From Ornithinimicrobium humiphilum (GTDB lineage Bacteria; Actinomycetota; Actinomycetes; Actinomycetales; Dermatophilaceae), in contig NZ_VFPU01000001.1 of NCBI RefSeq assembly GCF_006716885.1, positions 2,294,001 through 2,358,000 of the forward strand: a stretch of DNA of 64,000 bases. Direction: 5' to 3'. Below are positions 44,623-52,715 of this stretch, in pieces. The notes beneath the pieces were generated by a model. It saw only the letters and a list, made by a program, of their open reading frames with translations. It did no database searches and was not told the origin of the DNA. Positions within the stretch are counted from its first letter, which is position 1. Each line of letters begins with the position of its first letter. A program made the position numbers and the translations under genes.

Positions 44623-46374
44623 TCAGCGACGCCCGACGAACCAGTTGCGGATGCGCTCGATGCGGGCCTGCACCTGCTCGGTGGAGGCGGTGGCGAGCTC
44701 GGGACCACCGCAGGTGCGGCGCAGCTCGGCGTGGACGATCGCGTGCGGCTGGTTGGTCTTCTGCGCGTAGGCGGAGACGAGCTTGTTGAGCTCCTTGCGC
44801 TGCTCGGCCAGGGCCCGGTGCGCCGAGACGGCCTCGGCACGCTGCCGGCCGCCGCCACGCCCGACCTGCTTCTTCTGGCGCTCGCGCAGGAGAGTGGCGA
44901 CCTGGTCGGGCTCGAGGAGGCCGGGCAGGCCCAGGAAGTCCTCCTCGTCCTCCGACCCGGGCAGGCCGCCGAGGCCGAACTGCTCGGCGTCGAAGAGCAC
45001 GTGGTCGAACTCCGCGGCCGAGTGCAGCGCCTCGAAGCTGCCCTCGAGCTCGCCGGAGGCCGACTCGGTCGCGTTGGCGGCGGCGAGCAGGCCCTCCTCC
45101 TCCGACCACAGGGCGTCCTCGTCGTCGGTGCTGCGCTTGTTGAGCGCGTGGTCGCGCTCCTGCTCCATCGAGCCGGCGTGGCCCAGCAGCATCGGCACGT
45201 TGGGGAGGAAGACCGAGGCGGTCTCGCCACGGCGGCGGGCCCGCACGAAGCGGCCGACGGCCTGGGCGAAGAAGAGCGGGGTCGAGGTGGAGGTGGCGTA
45301 GACACCGACGCAGAGGCGGGGCACGTCGACGCCCTCGGAGACCATCCGGACCGCGACCATCCAGCGCGAGGTGCCCTCGGCGAACTCCTCGATGCGCGCC
45401 GAGGCGCCGGAGTCGTCGGAGAGGACGACGGTGGGACGCTCGCCGCTGATCTCGTGCAGCTGCTTGGCGTAGGCGCGGGCCGAGGCCTGGTCGCTGGCGA
45501 TGACCAGCCCGCCGGCGTCCTCGACGTGGCGGCGCACCTCCGAGAGGCGCTTGTCGGCGGCGCGGAGCACGGACGGCACCCAGTCACCGGCGGGGTCGAG
45601 CGCGGTGCGCCAGGCCTGCTTGGTGAGGTCCTTGGTCAGCGGCTCCCCCAGCCGCGCCTCGAGCTCGTCGCCGACCTTGGTGCGCCACCGCATGGTGCCG
45701 CCGTAGGAGAGGAAGAGGACCGGACGCACGACCCCGTCGCGCAGGGCGTCGGCATAGCCGTAGGTGTAGTCGGCCGAGGAGCGGAACACGCCCTCGGCGT
45801 CCATCTCGTAGCGCACGAACGGGATCGCCGCGGTGTCCGAGCGGAACGGCGTGCCGGTCAGCGACAGGCGGCGGGTGGCCGGCTCGAAGGCCTCCCGGAT
45901 CGCGTCGCCCCACGAGAGCGCGTCACCGCCGTGGTGCACCTCGTCGAGGATGACGAGGGTGCGGGCGGCCTCGGTGCGGGCCCGGTGGAGCAGCGGCTTG
46001 CTCGCCACCCCGGCGTAGGTCACGGCGATGCCGTCGAAGTCGCGGCCGTGCCTGCCCTGGGCGTTGACGAAGCGCGGGTCGATGCGGATGCCGACCTTGG
46101 CGGCGGCCTCGGCCCACTGCACCTTGAGGTGCTCGGTGGGGGCCACGATCGTCACCCGCTGCACCTCGCCGCGGTCGAGCAGCTCGGTGGCGACCCGGAG
46201 GGCGAAGGTGGTCTTGCCGGCCCCCGGCGTCGCGACCGCGAGGAAGTCGCGGGGCCGCTCGGCGAGGTAGCGCTCGAGCGCGGCGGCCTGCCAGGCCCGC
46301 AGCTTGCGGGCGGTGCCCCACGCGGCGCGTCCGGGATAGGCGGGAGGGAGATGGGAGGCGGCGGAGGTCGACAT
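44623..46374 (-). CDS. DEAD/DEAH-box helicase (superfamily 2)
   Basis: A 583-residue SF2 enzyme. Motif I is ATPGAGKTTFALRVA, motif II ILDEVHHGGD, motif III SLTGTPFRSD, and motif VI QAVGRFVRARRRGE. It resembles the XPB/Res-III group used in repair and restriction. The C-terminal 200 residues, with an acidic stretch (PGSEDEEDFLGLPG) and a Lys/Arg-rich helix, are not recognised and end IERIRNWFVGRR. The ATG at 46374 is nine bases after TACACT. It lies downstream of a DUF3039 gene, a pairing common in actinomycetes. Its substrate is unknown. Confidence 0.9.
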   Translation of the reverse strand: MSTSAASHLPPAYPGRAAWGTARKLRAWQAAALERYLAERPRDFLAVATPGAGKTTFALRVATELLDRGEVQRVTIVAPTEHLKVQWAEAAAKVGIRIDPRFVNAQGRHGRDFDGIAVTYAGVASKPLLHRARTEAARTLVILDEVHHGGDALSWGDAIREAFEPATRRLSLTGTPFRSDTAAIPFVRYEMDAEGVFRSSADYTYGYADALRDGVVRPVLFLSYGGTMRWRTKVGDELEARLGEPLTKDLTKQAWRTALDPAGDWVPSVLRAADKRLSEVRRHVEDAGGLVIASDQASARAYAKQLHEISGERPTVVLSDDSGASARIEEFAEGTSRWMVAVRMVSEGVDVPRLCVGVYATSTSTPLFFAQAVGRFVRARRRGETASVFLPNVPMLLGHAGSMEQERDHALNKRSTDDEDALWSEEEGLLAAANATESASGELEGSFEALHSAAEFDHVLFDAEQFGLGGLPGSEDEEDFLGLPGLLEPDQVATLLRERQKKQVGRGGGRQRAEAVSAHRALAEQRKELNKLVSAYAQKTNQPHAIVHAELRRTCGGPELATASTEQVQARIERIRNWFVGRR

Positions 46375-46476
46375 GGCCGGTCCAGTGTAGGTGCCCTTCT
46401 CGGGCGACTCACCCGGACTCCCGACGCACCGGAGCACCCCCTCGGGGCGTGCTATGGCGTGTCGCCACGACCCCCG

Positions 46477-46833
46477 TCAGGAGCCGTCGGAGCCCGATCC
46501 GCCGCCGGAGCCGGAGCCCCCGTCGCCACCGTCCTGCGGGTCGCGCAGGCCCTCGTAGATCTCCTTGCACATGGGGCAGACCGGGAACTTCTCCGGGTCG
46601 CGGCCGGGCACCCACACCTTGCCGCAGAGGGCGATGACGGGGTTGCCGGTCATCGCGCTCTCGAGGATCTTCTCCTTGCGCACGTAGTGCGAGAAGCGCT
46701 CGTGGTCGCCCGGCTCGGACAGGTCGGGCTCGACGCGGGTGTCGGTCCGCTCCAGCAGCGCGGTCTGGGTCTGCGGGGCGCTCGGGGCCTCGGGCGCGTC
46801 GAGCGGCTGGTCGGACATGCGGACGGTCGACAT
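46477..46833 (-). CDS. DUF3039 family protein
   Basis: A 118-residue actinobacterial protein. The core HERFSHYVRKEKILESAMTG, then VIALCGKVWVPGRDPEKFPV and CPMCKEIY, contains three Cys that could bind zinc (LCG and CPMC). The C-terminus is a flexible Gly/Ser tract. The ATG at 46833 is six bases after TACACT, a clear leaderless start. It sits 102 bases upstream of the helicase gene; a shared role is inferred from this conserved linkage. Confidence 0.85.
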   Translation of the reverse strand: MSTVRMSDQPLDAPEAPSAPQTQTALLERTDTRVEPDLSEPGDHERFSHYVRKEKILESAMTGNPVIALCGKVWVPGRDPEKFPVCPMCKEIYEGLRDPQDGGDGGSGSGGGSGSDGS

Positions 46834-46883
46834 GCCCTCAGTGTAGAGCGGCACGCCCCTGACGGCCCGGGACCGGACCGAGC

Positions 46884-47444
46884 TCAGTTGAGCTCGGGGT
46901 GGTCGGTCGCGGTGGTGACGAACGACAGGCTGTTGCGCTGCCGCAGCAGCACCTCGCGCCACAGGCCCTCCGGGTGCTCCGAGAAGGGGTCGCGGGGCTC
47001 ACGGTCCACGACGTACCAGGCGCCCTGGGCGATCTCGGAGTCCAGCTGCCCCGCGCTCCATCCGGAGTAGCCGACGAAGATCCGGAAGCCGGCGATCTCG
47101 GGGACCACCAGCGGAGCCGGGGCGTCGAGGTCGACCAGGCCGATGCCGCCGAAGAGCAGGGAGGTGCCCAACGGCGGGTCGGTGACGTCGTGCCCGGGCA
47201 CGCTCACGAGCCCCATCGCCGTGTCGGTGCCGACCGGCCCGCCCTGGAAGAGCACGCCGGGGGCGGTGACGAACTCCTGCCACTCCGGCAGCACCACGTC
47301 GACGGTGGCGTCGAGCGGGCGGTTGAGGACCAGCCCGTGGGCACCGTCCTCGTCATGGTGCAGGACGAGCACCACGGTGCGCCGGAAGACGTCACCCGTC
47401 AGCGGGGTCGCGACCAGCAGCTGCCCCGTCACGCTGTCGTCCAT
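46884..47444 (-). CDS. YqgE/AlgH family protein (DUF179, UPF0301)
   Basis: A 186-residue protein of the UPF0301 family: SVTGQLLVATPLTGDVFRRT, HHDEDGAHGLVLNRPLDAT, FQGGPVGTDTAMGL and FVGYSGWSAGQLDSEIAQG. Crystal structures of relatives show an alpha/beta fold, and AlgH acts in alginate regulation in Pseudomonas, but the biochemical role is not known. The ATG at 47444 is close to GGAGGG. The upstream VanZ-type gene ends at 47464. Confidence 0.9.
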   Translation of the reverse strand: MDDSVTGQLLVATPLTGDVFRRTVVLVLHHDEDGAHGLVLNRPLDATVDVVLPEWQEFVTAPGVLFQGGPVGTDTAMGLVSVPGHDVTDPPLGTSLLFGGIGLVDLDAPAPLVVPEIAGFRIFVGYSGWSAGQLDSEIAQGAWYVVDREPRDPFSEHPEGLWREVLLRQRNSLSFVTTATDHPELN

Positions 47445-47463
47445 CGTCCCTCCCGCGGCGCCC

Positions 47464-47850
47464 TCATCCCTCCATGATGGCCGACCGTCGCCGCAGCGCG
47501 CGGGCAAGCGCCACGCCGGCGGCGATCCCGAGCAGGTCGGCCACCGCGTCCAGCGGGTCGGCCTCGCGCTGCGGCGCCACCCAGCCCTGGAGCGGCTCGC
47601 TGACGAGCGCGTGCACGACGAGGGCGACCAGGACCCACCTGGCCCCGAGGAGGGTGGCCAGGGCCGCCGGCGCCGCGAACATCAGGAGGTGGCCGACCTT
47701 GTCCAGGCCGGGCAGCCCGGTGTCGGGGCCCGGCACCGTCGGGGCGTAGAGCCCGGCGACCTGCAGCGCCAGCGCCGCGACCAGGAGCACCTGGCCCAGC
47801 GCCCGGAGACGCCCTCGGGCGCGGGCCTGCGGCCCGGTCGCGGCGGTCAG
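47464..47850 (-). CDS. VanZ-like membrane protein
   Basis: About 128 residues with three to four membrane helices (VLLVAALALQVAGLYAP, HLLMFAAPAALATLLGA, WVLVALVVHALV, GIAAGVALARAL). VanZ-family marks are LDKVGHLLMFA and SEPLQGWVAPQREADPLDAV. Relatives lower teicoplanin susceptibility or have unknown envelope roles. No ATG or GTG precedes the first basic stretch; a CTG at 47850, eight bases after CAGGAG and overlapping the malic-enzyme stop as CTGA, is the best start. A GTG at 47790 would begin inside the first helix. Confidence 0.7.
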   Translation of the reverse strand: MTAATGPQARARGRLRALGQVLLVAALALQVAGLYAPTVPGPDTGLPGLDKVGHLLMFAAPAALATLLGARWVLVALVVHALVSEPLQGWVAPQREADPLDAVADLLGIAAGVALARALRRRSAIMEG

Positions 47851-49262
47851 GGCGTGCGCTCCTGGCGGGCGCGGGCCGCGGTCTCCACCGCCCGCGCGAC
47901 GGCGGTCGTCGCCTCCTGGTTGAAGACGCTGGGGATGATGTAGGTCGGGTTGAGCTCGTCGGCGTGGACGACGTCGGCCAGGGCTGCGGCGGCCGCGAGC
48001 AGCATCTCGTCGTCGATGTGGTCGCTGCGGGCGTCGAGCAGGCCGCGGAAGACGCCGGGGAAGACCAGCACGTTGTTGATCTGGTTGGCGAAGTCGCTGC
48101 GGCCGGTGGCCACGACCGTCGCGTGCCGCCCGGCCTCGACCGGGTCGACCTCGGGCACCGGGTTGGCCATCGCGAAGACGATGGCGTCCTCGTTCATCGT
48201 CGCGATGTCGTCTCCGGTGAGGATGTTGCCCGCCGAGACGCCGATGAAGACGTCGGCCCCGACGAGCGCGTCCTTGAGGGTGCCCGTCTCCAGGGCCAGG
48301 TTGGTCTGGCTGGCGATCCAGGCGAGGTTGCCGTTGTTGCCGCGCACGACGTCCTCGCGGCGCGAGTGGATGATGCCGTCGACGTCGGCGACGACGAGGT
48401 CGCGGGCACCGGCACGCAGCAGCAGGCGGATGATCGCCGACCCGGCGGCACCTGCGCCCGACATGACGATCTTGACGTCGGCCAGCTCCTTGCCGACGAC
48501 CCGCAGCGCGTTCTTCAGCGCGGCGAGCGCGACGATCGCGGTGCCGTGCTGGTCGTCGTGGAAGACCGGGATGTCGAGCTCCTCGCGCAGCCGCGCCTCG
48601 ATGTGGAAGCAGCGCGGGGCGGAGATGTCCTCGAGGTTGATGCCTGCGAAGCCGGGCGCGAGCGCCTTGACGATGCGGACGATCTCGTCGGCGTCGTGGG
48701 CGTCGAGGCAGATCGGGAAGGCGTCGATGTCGGCGAACCGCTTGAAGAGCGCCGCCTTGCCCTCCATCACCGGCAGCGCGGCGAGGGGGCCGATGTTGCC
48801 CAGGCCCAGCACGGCGGTGCCGTCGGTCACCACGGCGACCGTGTTGCGCTTGATCGTCAGCGTCCGGGCGTCGGCGGGGTTCTGGGCGATGGCCTGGCAG
48901 ATCTTGGCCACGCCCGGGGTGTAGACGAGGGACAGGTCGTCGCGATTGCGGATCGGCAGCCGCGAACGCACCTCGAGCTTGCCGCCGAGGTGCGCCAGGA
49001 AGGTGCGGTCGCTGACGCGCCCGATCTCCACGCCGTCCACCGTGCTGATCGCCTCGACCACCTCCGCGGCGTGGTCGGTGCCGTGCGTGGCGATCGTCAG
49101 GTCCGCCTGGAGTCGCTCCGTGCCCGACTCGCTGATGTCGACGGCGGTCACCATGCCGCCGACCTCGGCCACGGCGGTCGTGATCTCGCTGACGGCGGTC
49201 ACGCGGGCGGGCAGCTCGAGACGGACGGTGATGGAGTTGCTGACGGAGGGCACGGGAGACAT
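47847..49262 (-). CDS. NAD(P)-dependent malic enzyme with N-terminal ACT-like domain
   Basis: Malic enzyme decarboxylates malate to pyruvate. The 471-residue protein starts with about 85 residues of ACT type (ITVRLELPARVTAVSEITTA), probably sensing an amino acid. The catalytic part has VYTPGVAKICQAIA, GLGNIGPLAALPVMEGKA (Lys), FHDDQHGTAIVALAALKNAL with metal ligands, and the Rossmann KIVMSGAGAAGSAIIRLLL. The ATG at 49262 is preferred; AACAAT lies six bases before it. Cofactor preference is not clear. VanZ is coupled downstream. Confidence 0.93.
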   Translation of the reverse strand: MSPVPSVSNSITVRLELPARVTAVSEITTAVAEVGGMVTAVDISESGTERLQADLTIATHGTDHAAEVVEAISTVDGVEIGRVSDRTFLAHLGGKLEVRSRLPIRNRDDLSLVYTPGVAKICQAIAQNPADARTLTIKRNTVAVVTDGTAVLGLGNIGPLAALPVMEGKAALFKRFADIDAFPICLDAHDADEIVRIVKALAPGFAGINLEDISAPRCFHIEARLREELDIPVFHDDQHGTAIVALAALKNALRVVGKELADVKIVMSGAGAAGSAIIRLLLRAGARDLVVADVDGIIHSRREDVVRGNNGNLAWIASQTNLALETGTLKDALVGADVFIGVSAGNILTGDDIATMNEDAIVFAMANPVPEVDPVEAGRHATVVATGRSDFANQINNVLVFPGVFRGLLDARSDHIDDEMLLAAAAALADVVHADELNPTYIIPSVFNQEATTAVARAVETAARARQERTP

Positions 49263-49325
49263 GACCCCATTGTTTCCGATGGAGAGGCCCGTGCCGGCCA
49301 CGGTGCCCTCCCCCGTCGTGTCGGG

Positions 49326-50843
49326 TCAGTCCTCCCAGCGCAGCACCGTGTCGCACCAGCGCCGCAGCAGCTCCTCGTCGTGGGAGGCCACGAGCACCCC
49401 GCACCCGGTGGCGTGCTGGTGCCGGTGGACCGCCGACAGCACGTCGACGGCGGTCGCGGCGTCGACCATCGAGGTCGGCTCGTCGAGCAGCAGGTAGTCG
49501 GGGTCGAGCGCGAGCGCCCGCGCGACCACCACCCGCTGCAGCTGGCCGCCGGAGACCTCGTCGGGACGGCGGCCGGCGAGGTCGGGCGGGAGACCGACGC
49601 GGGCCAGCAGGTCGACGACCGCGCCCTCGGGGACGCTGGCCCGCCGGCGCCCTCGCTCTTGTCGGCCCGCCAGCCGCAGCGGCTCGGCGACGATCTGCCC
49701 CACCGTCCAGCGGGGGTCGACGGCGCCGCGGGGGTCCTGGGCGACGTAGCCGATGCGGCGCCGGACCCGCGCCGGCACGGCATACCCCCAGCCCTTCAGG
49801 GGTATGCCGTCGAGCACGACGGCGCCGGAGCGCGGCGGGTGCAGGAGGGCGAGGGTGCGCAGCAGCGTGGTCTTGCCCGATCCGGACGGCGCCATCAGGC
49901 CGGTGGTGCGGTCGCGTGGCACGGCGAGCGAGAGGTCGCGCAGCACGACGCGGTCGGCGCCGCGCACGACGGTGAGCCGATCGACGCGCAGCTCCCGCCC
50001 GGTCGGGGCGGCGGCCAGCGCCTCCCGGGCCGTGCGGTGCGGCACCTGCCGGTGGGCCGCCGTCCGGGCGCGGGCGACGAGCCGGTCCGCGTCGCCGGAC
50101 TCGACGGTGCGGCCGGCGTCGAGCACGACCACCTCGTCGGCGACCTGCTCGGCCAGCGCCAGGTCGTGGGTGACGGCCAGCACGGCCCGGCCCTCCTCGT
50201 GCGCGAGACGGCTCAGCAGCTGGCCGGCGGCGCGGGCGCGGGCCGCGTCGAGCCCGGCGGTCGGCTCGTCGGCGAGGACGAGGGCCGGGTCGCCGAGGAG
50301 CGAGAGGGCGTTGGAGACCCGCTGGGCCTGCCCGCCCGAGAGCTGGGAGGGCAGGCGGCGCCACCAGGCGGGTTCGACCTCGTGCCGCCGCGAGGCCGCC
50401 GTCACGAGGTCCTGGACGGCGCGTGGGTCGGAGGCGTGGACACGGGCCTTCTCGCGCAGGTGCGCGCCCACCGAGAGCACGGGGGTGAGCGTGGCGACCG
50501 GCGCCTGGGGCAGCCAGGCGACGGTCCGGCCCCGGAGGCGCTCCCGCTCCGCCGTGCCGGCGTGCAGCAGGTCGCACGTCTCGTCCGTGCCGTGCCAGCG
50601 GGCGCCGCCCCGCACCAGGGCGCCGGGCGGCAGCATCCCGAGCAGGGCCGCGAGGGTGGTGGACTTCCCGGCCCCGCTGGGTCCGAGCAGGACGACCACC
50701 CGGCCCGGCGGCACCCGCAGGTCGACCTCGTGCAGCACCGTCGACCAGCCCGACCGCGGGTCCGGCAGCGCGACGCCGAGCCGCTCCACGACCAGCCCGT
50801 CGGGGGTGCGCCCGGGTCCGTGGGGATCCGCCGGCCCGGTCAT
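49326..50843 (-). CDS. ABC transporter, two fused ATPase domains (peptide/nickel type)
   Basis: A 505-residue protein with two ATP-binding cassettes in one chain, equivalent to DppD and DppF. First domain: LLGPSGAGKSTTLAALL, signature LSGGQAQRVSNAL, Walker B LVLADEPTAGLD. Second: MAPSGSGKTTLLRTLALL, VSGGQLQRVVVARALA, YLLLDEPTSMVD. It energises the import complex at the cytoplasmic face. The ATG at 50843 overlaps the permease stop in ATGA. The middle of the second domain contains two GGTATGCC octamers 22 bases apart. Confidence 0.95.
   Translation of the reverse strand: MTGPADPHGPGRTPDGLVVERLGVALPDPRSGWSTVLHEVDLRVPPGRVVVLLGPSGAGKSTTLAALLGMLPPGALVRGGARWHGTDETCDLLHAGTAERERLRGRTVAWLPQAPVATLTPVLSVGAHLREKARVHASDPRAVQDLVTAASRRHEVEPAWWRRLPSQLSGGQAQRVSNALSLLGDPALVLADEPTAGLDAARARAAGQLLSRLAHEEGRAVLAVTHDLALAEQVADEVVVLDAGRTVESGDADRLVARARTAAHRQVPHRTAREALAAAPTGRELRVDRLTVVRGADRVVLRDLSLAVPRDRTTGLMAPSGSGKTTLLRTLALLHPPRSGAVVLDGIPLKGWGYAVPARVRRRIGYVAQDPRGAVDPRWTVGQIVAEPLRLAGRQERGRRRASVPEGAVVDLLARVGLPPDLAGRRPDEVSGGQLQRVVVARALALDPDYLLLDEPTSMVDAATAVDVLSAVHRHQHATGCGVLVASHDEELLRRWCDTVLRWED
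49779..49808. repeat. Two inverted copies of the GGTATGCC octamer
   Basis: GGCATACC at 49779-49786 and GGTATGCC at 49801-49808 face each other inside the ABC ATPase gene, coding for Gly-Tyr-Ala and Gly-Ile-Pro with the rare codons TAT and ATA. They are the closest pair among 14 copies in the window. Confidence 0.7.
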
Positions 50844-51727
50844 GCGCGACCCACCGAGCGCGGGCGCACCCGCTCGGCCACGAGGAAGACGAGCAGGCTC
50901 AGGCCCACGAGCACCAGCCCCGGGAGCACGGCCGGCCACCACGCCCCGGCCAGCACGGCGGTGCGGGACTGCTCGATGATCGTCCCGAGCGAGGTGCGGT
51001 CGTCTCCCAGACCGAGGCCGAGGAAGCTCAGCGCCGACTCGTGCATGATGGCGTGCGGGACCATGAGGACCGTCGCGAGCAGCACCCGCCCGGCGACGTG
51101 CGGGAGCTGGTGGTGCACGAGCACGGAGCGGCGGGAGGCCCCGGCGCCGACGGCGGCCTCCACGAAGCCCGCGGTGGACAGGGCGAGCAGCTCGGCGCGC
51201 ACCAGCCGGGCCGTCGTGGTCCAGTGCGTCACCGCGATGCTGATCACCACGCTCGTCAGCGAGGGACCCAGCATGGCCACCACGACGATGCCCAGCACCA
51301 GGTGCGGCAGCGCGTTGACGCCGTCGACGACCCGCATGAGCAGGGCGTCGGCTCCCCCGCCACCGCGACGGGCCAGGGCGCCGGCCGCGCCACCCACGAG
51401 CGTCCCGAGCACGGCGGCCGAGACCGCGGCCGCCAGCCCGACGAGGAGGGAGACGCGGGCGCCGGCGAGGCTGCGGGTCAGGAGGTCGCGGCCGGCCTGG
51501 TCGGTGCCGAAGGGATGCTCCCCCGACGGCGGGAGCAGGGCGTGGGCGAAGTCGGCCCGGTGCGCCTCTCCTCCGGGGAGGAGGACCACGAGCGCCAGGA
51601 CGACCAGGCCGGCCGCCACCGCGACGCGGGCGCCGCGAAGCCGGCCAGGGGGCGTGCGACCCCGGGCGAGCCGGTCCCACGGTCGGCCGTGGTCGGGGAC
51701 GGGTGCCCAGGTGCCGGGCTCAGCCAT
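50840..51727 (-). CDS. ABC transporter permease (DppC/NikC type)
   Basis: A 295-residue inner-membrane permease with about six helices. It contains HPFGTDQAGRDLLTRSLAGA and the EAA-loop region VEAAVGAGASRRSVLVHHQL, as in peptide/nickel importers, and ends with a long hydrophobic helix. The ATG at 51727 overlaps the upstream permease stop by eight bases. Confidence 0.92.
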   Translation of the reverse strand: MAEPGTWAPVPDHGRPWDRLARGRTPPGRLRGARVAVAAGLVVLALVVLLPGGEAHRADFAHALLPPSGEHPFGTDQAGRDLLTRSLAGARVSLLVGLAAAVSAAVLGTLVGGAAGALARRGGGGADALLMRVVDGVNALPHLVLGIVVVAMLGPSLTSVVISIAVTHWTTTARLVRAELLALSTAGFVEAAVGAGASRRSVLVHHQLPHVAGRVLLATVLMVPHAIMHESALSFLGLGLGDDRTSLGTIIEQSRTAVLAGAWWPAVLPGLVLVGLSLLVFLVAERVRPRSVGRA

Positions 51728-52715
51728 CGGCGGCTCCCACCCTCGGGTCGACCAGCCGGTAGACGACGTCGGCAGCCAGGTTGCCGAGGACGACCAGCAC
51801 CGTCGTGACCACGGTCAACGCCGCCAGCAGGGCGAAGTCGAGCCGCAGCGCGGACTCGACCGTCGCGGCCGCGACGCCGGGCCAGCTGAAGACGGCCTCG
51901 ACGAGCACGGCCCCGGTGACGAGCTCGGGCACCCGCACCCCGACGACGGTCACCAGGGGCAGGAGGGCGGGCCGCACGGCGTGCGCGAGCAGCACCCGAC
52001 GCTCCGGGACCCCGCGCGCCCAGGCCCCGCGCACCGCGGGGCCGGCTAGCGCGTCGCGCGTGGCGTCCCGGACGACGAGGGCGAACCAGGGCAGCTGCGA
52101 GAGGGCCAGCACGCCCACCGGCAGGACGGCGTGCCGCAGCACGTCACCGACCGCGACCCCGTCCGCACCGGGGGTCGTGGCCCCGCCGGTGGGCAGCAGA
52201 CCCCACCGCACCGCGACCAGCCACACCGCCACCAGGCCGAGCCAGAACGGCGGCGCGGCCTGCAGCGCGAGCAGCCCCGGGCCGAGCACCCTGTCGGCGA
52301 GGCTGCCGGGGCGGGTGCCCAGGAAGGCACCCAGGGCCAGCCCGGTGGCCACCGCCAGGGCGAGCGCCGCGGCCATGAGGCCGAGGGTCCAGGGCAGCCG
52401 CTGGGCGAGCACGGTGGCGACCGGGGCCCGCTGGCTGGTCGAGGCACCCAGGTCTCCGGTGAGGACCTGCCCCCACCACTCGAGCCAGCGGCCGAGCTGG
52501 CCGGCGTCCTCGTAGCGGGCCCGCATCTCCTCGAGGGTGGGGCCGTCCATGGTCAGCGCCCGTTCCCCCAGCAGCGCCAGCACGGGGTCGAAGGGTGCCG
52601 ACTGGGCGAGCACGAACATCAACAGCGTGACGGCCGCGACGAGCACCGGCAGCGCGGCCAGGCGCCACGCGACGAGGCGCAGCAGCGGGCGCCGCGGGCT
52701 CAGGGCGCCGTCCAC
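51720..52715 (-). CDS. ABC transporter permease (DppB/NikB type)
   Basis: A 331-residue inner-membrane permease. The first helix is LPVLVAAVTLLMFVLAQSAP, with DPVLALLGERALT then LGRWLEWWGQVLTGDLGAST, a hallmark of the DppB group, followed by five more helices and the EAA-type loop GAWARGVPERRVLLAHAVRP. The GTG at 52715 overlaps the binding-protein gene by 16 bases, so the whole operon is translationally coupled. Confidence 0.92.
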   Translation of the reverse strand: MDGALSPRRPLLRLVAWRLAALPVLVAAVTLLMFVLAQSAPFDPVLALLGERALTMDGPTLEEMRARYEDAGQLGRWLEWWGQVLTGDLGASTSQRAPVATVLAQRLPWTLGLMAAALALAVATGLALGAFLGTRPGSLADRVLGPGLLALQAAPPFWLGLVAVWLVAVRWGLLPTGGATTPGADGVAVGDVLRHAVLPVGVLALSQLPWFALVVRDATRDALAGPAVRGAWARGVPERRVLLAHAVRPALLPLVTVVGVRVPELVTGAVLVEAVFSWPGVAAATVESALRLDFALLAALTVVTTVLVVLGNLAADVVYRLVDPRVGAADG

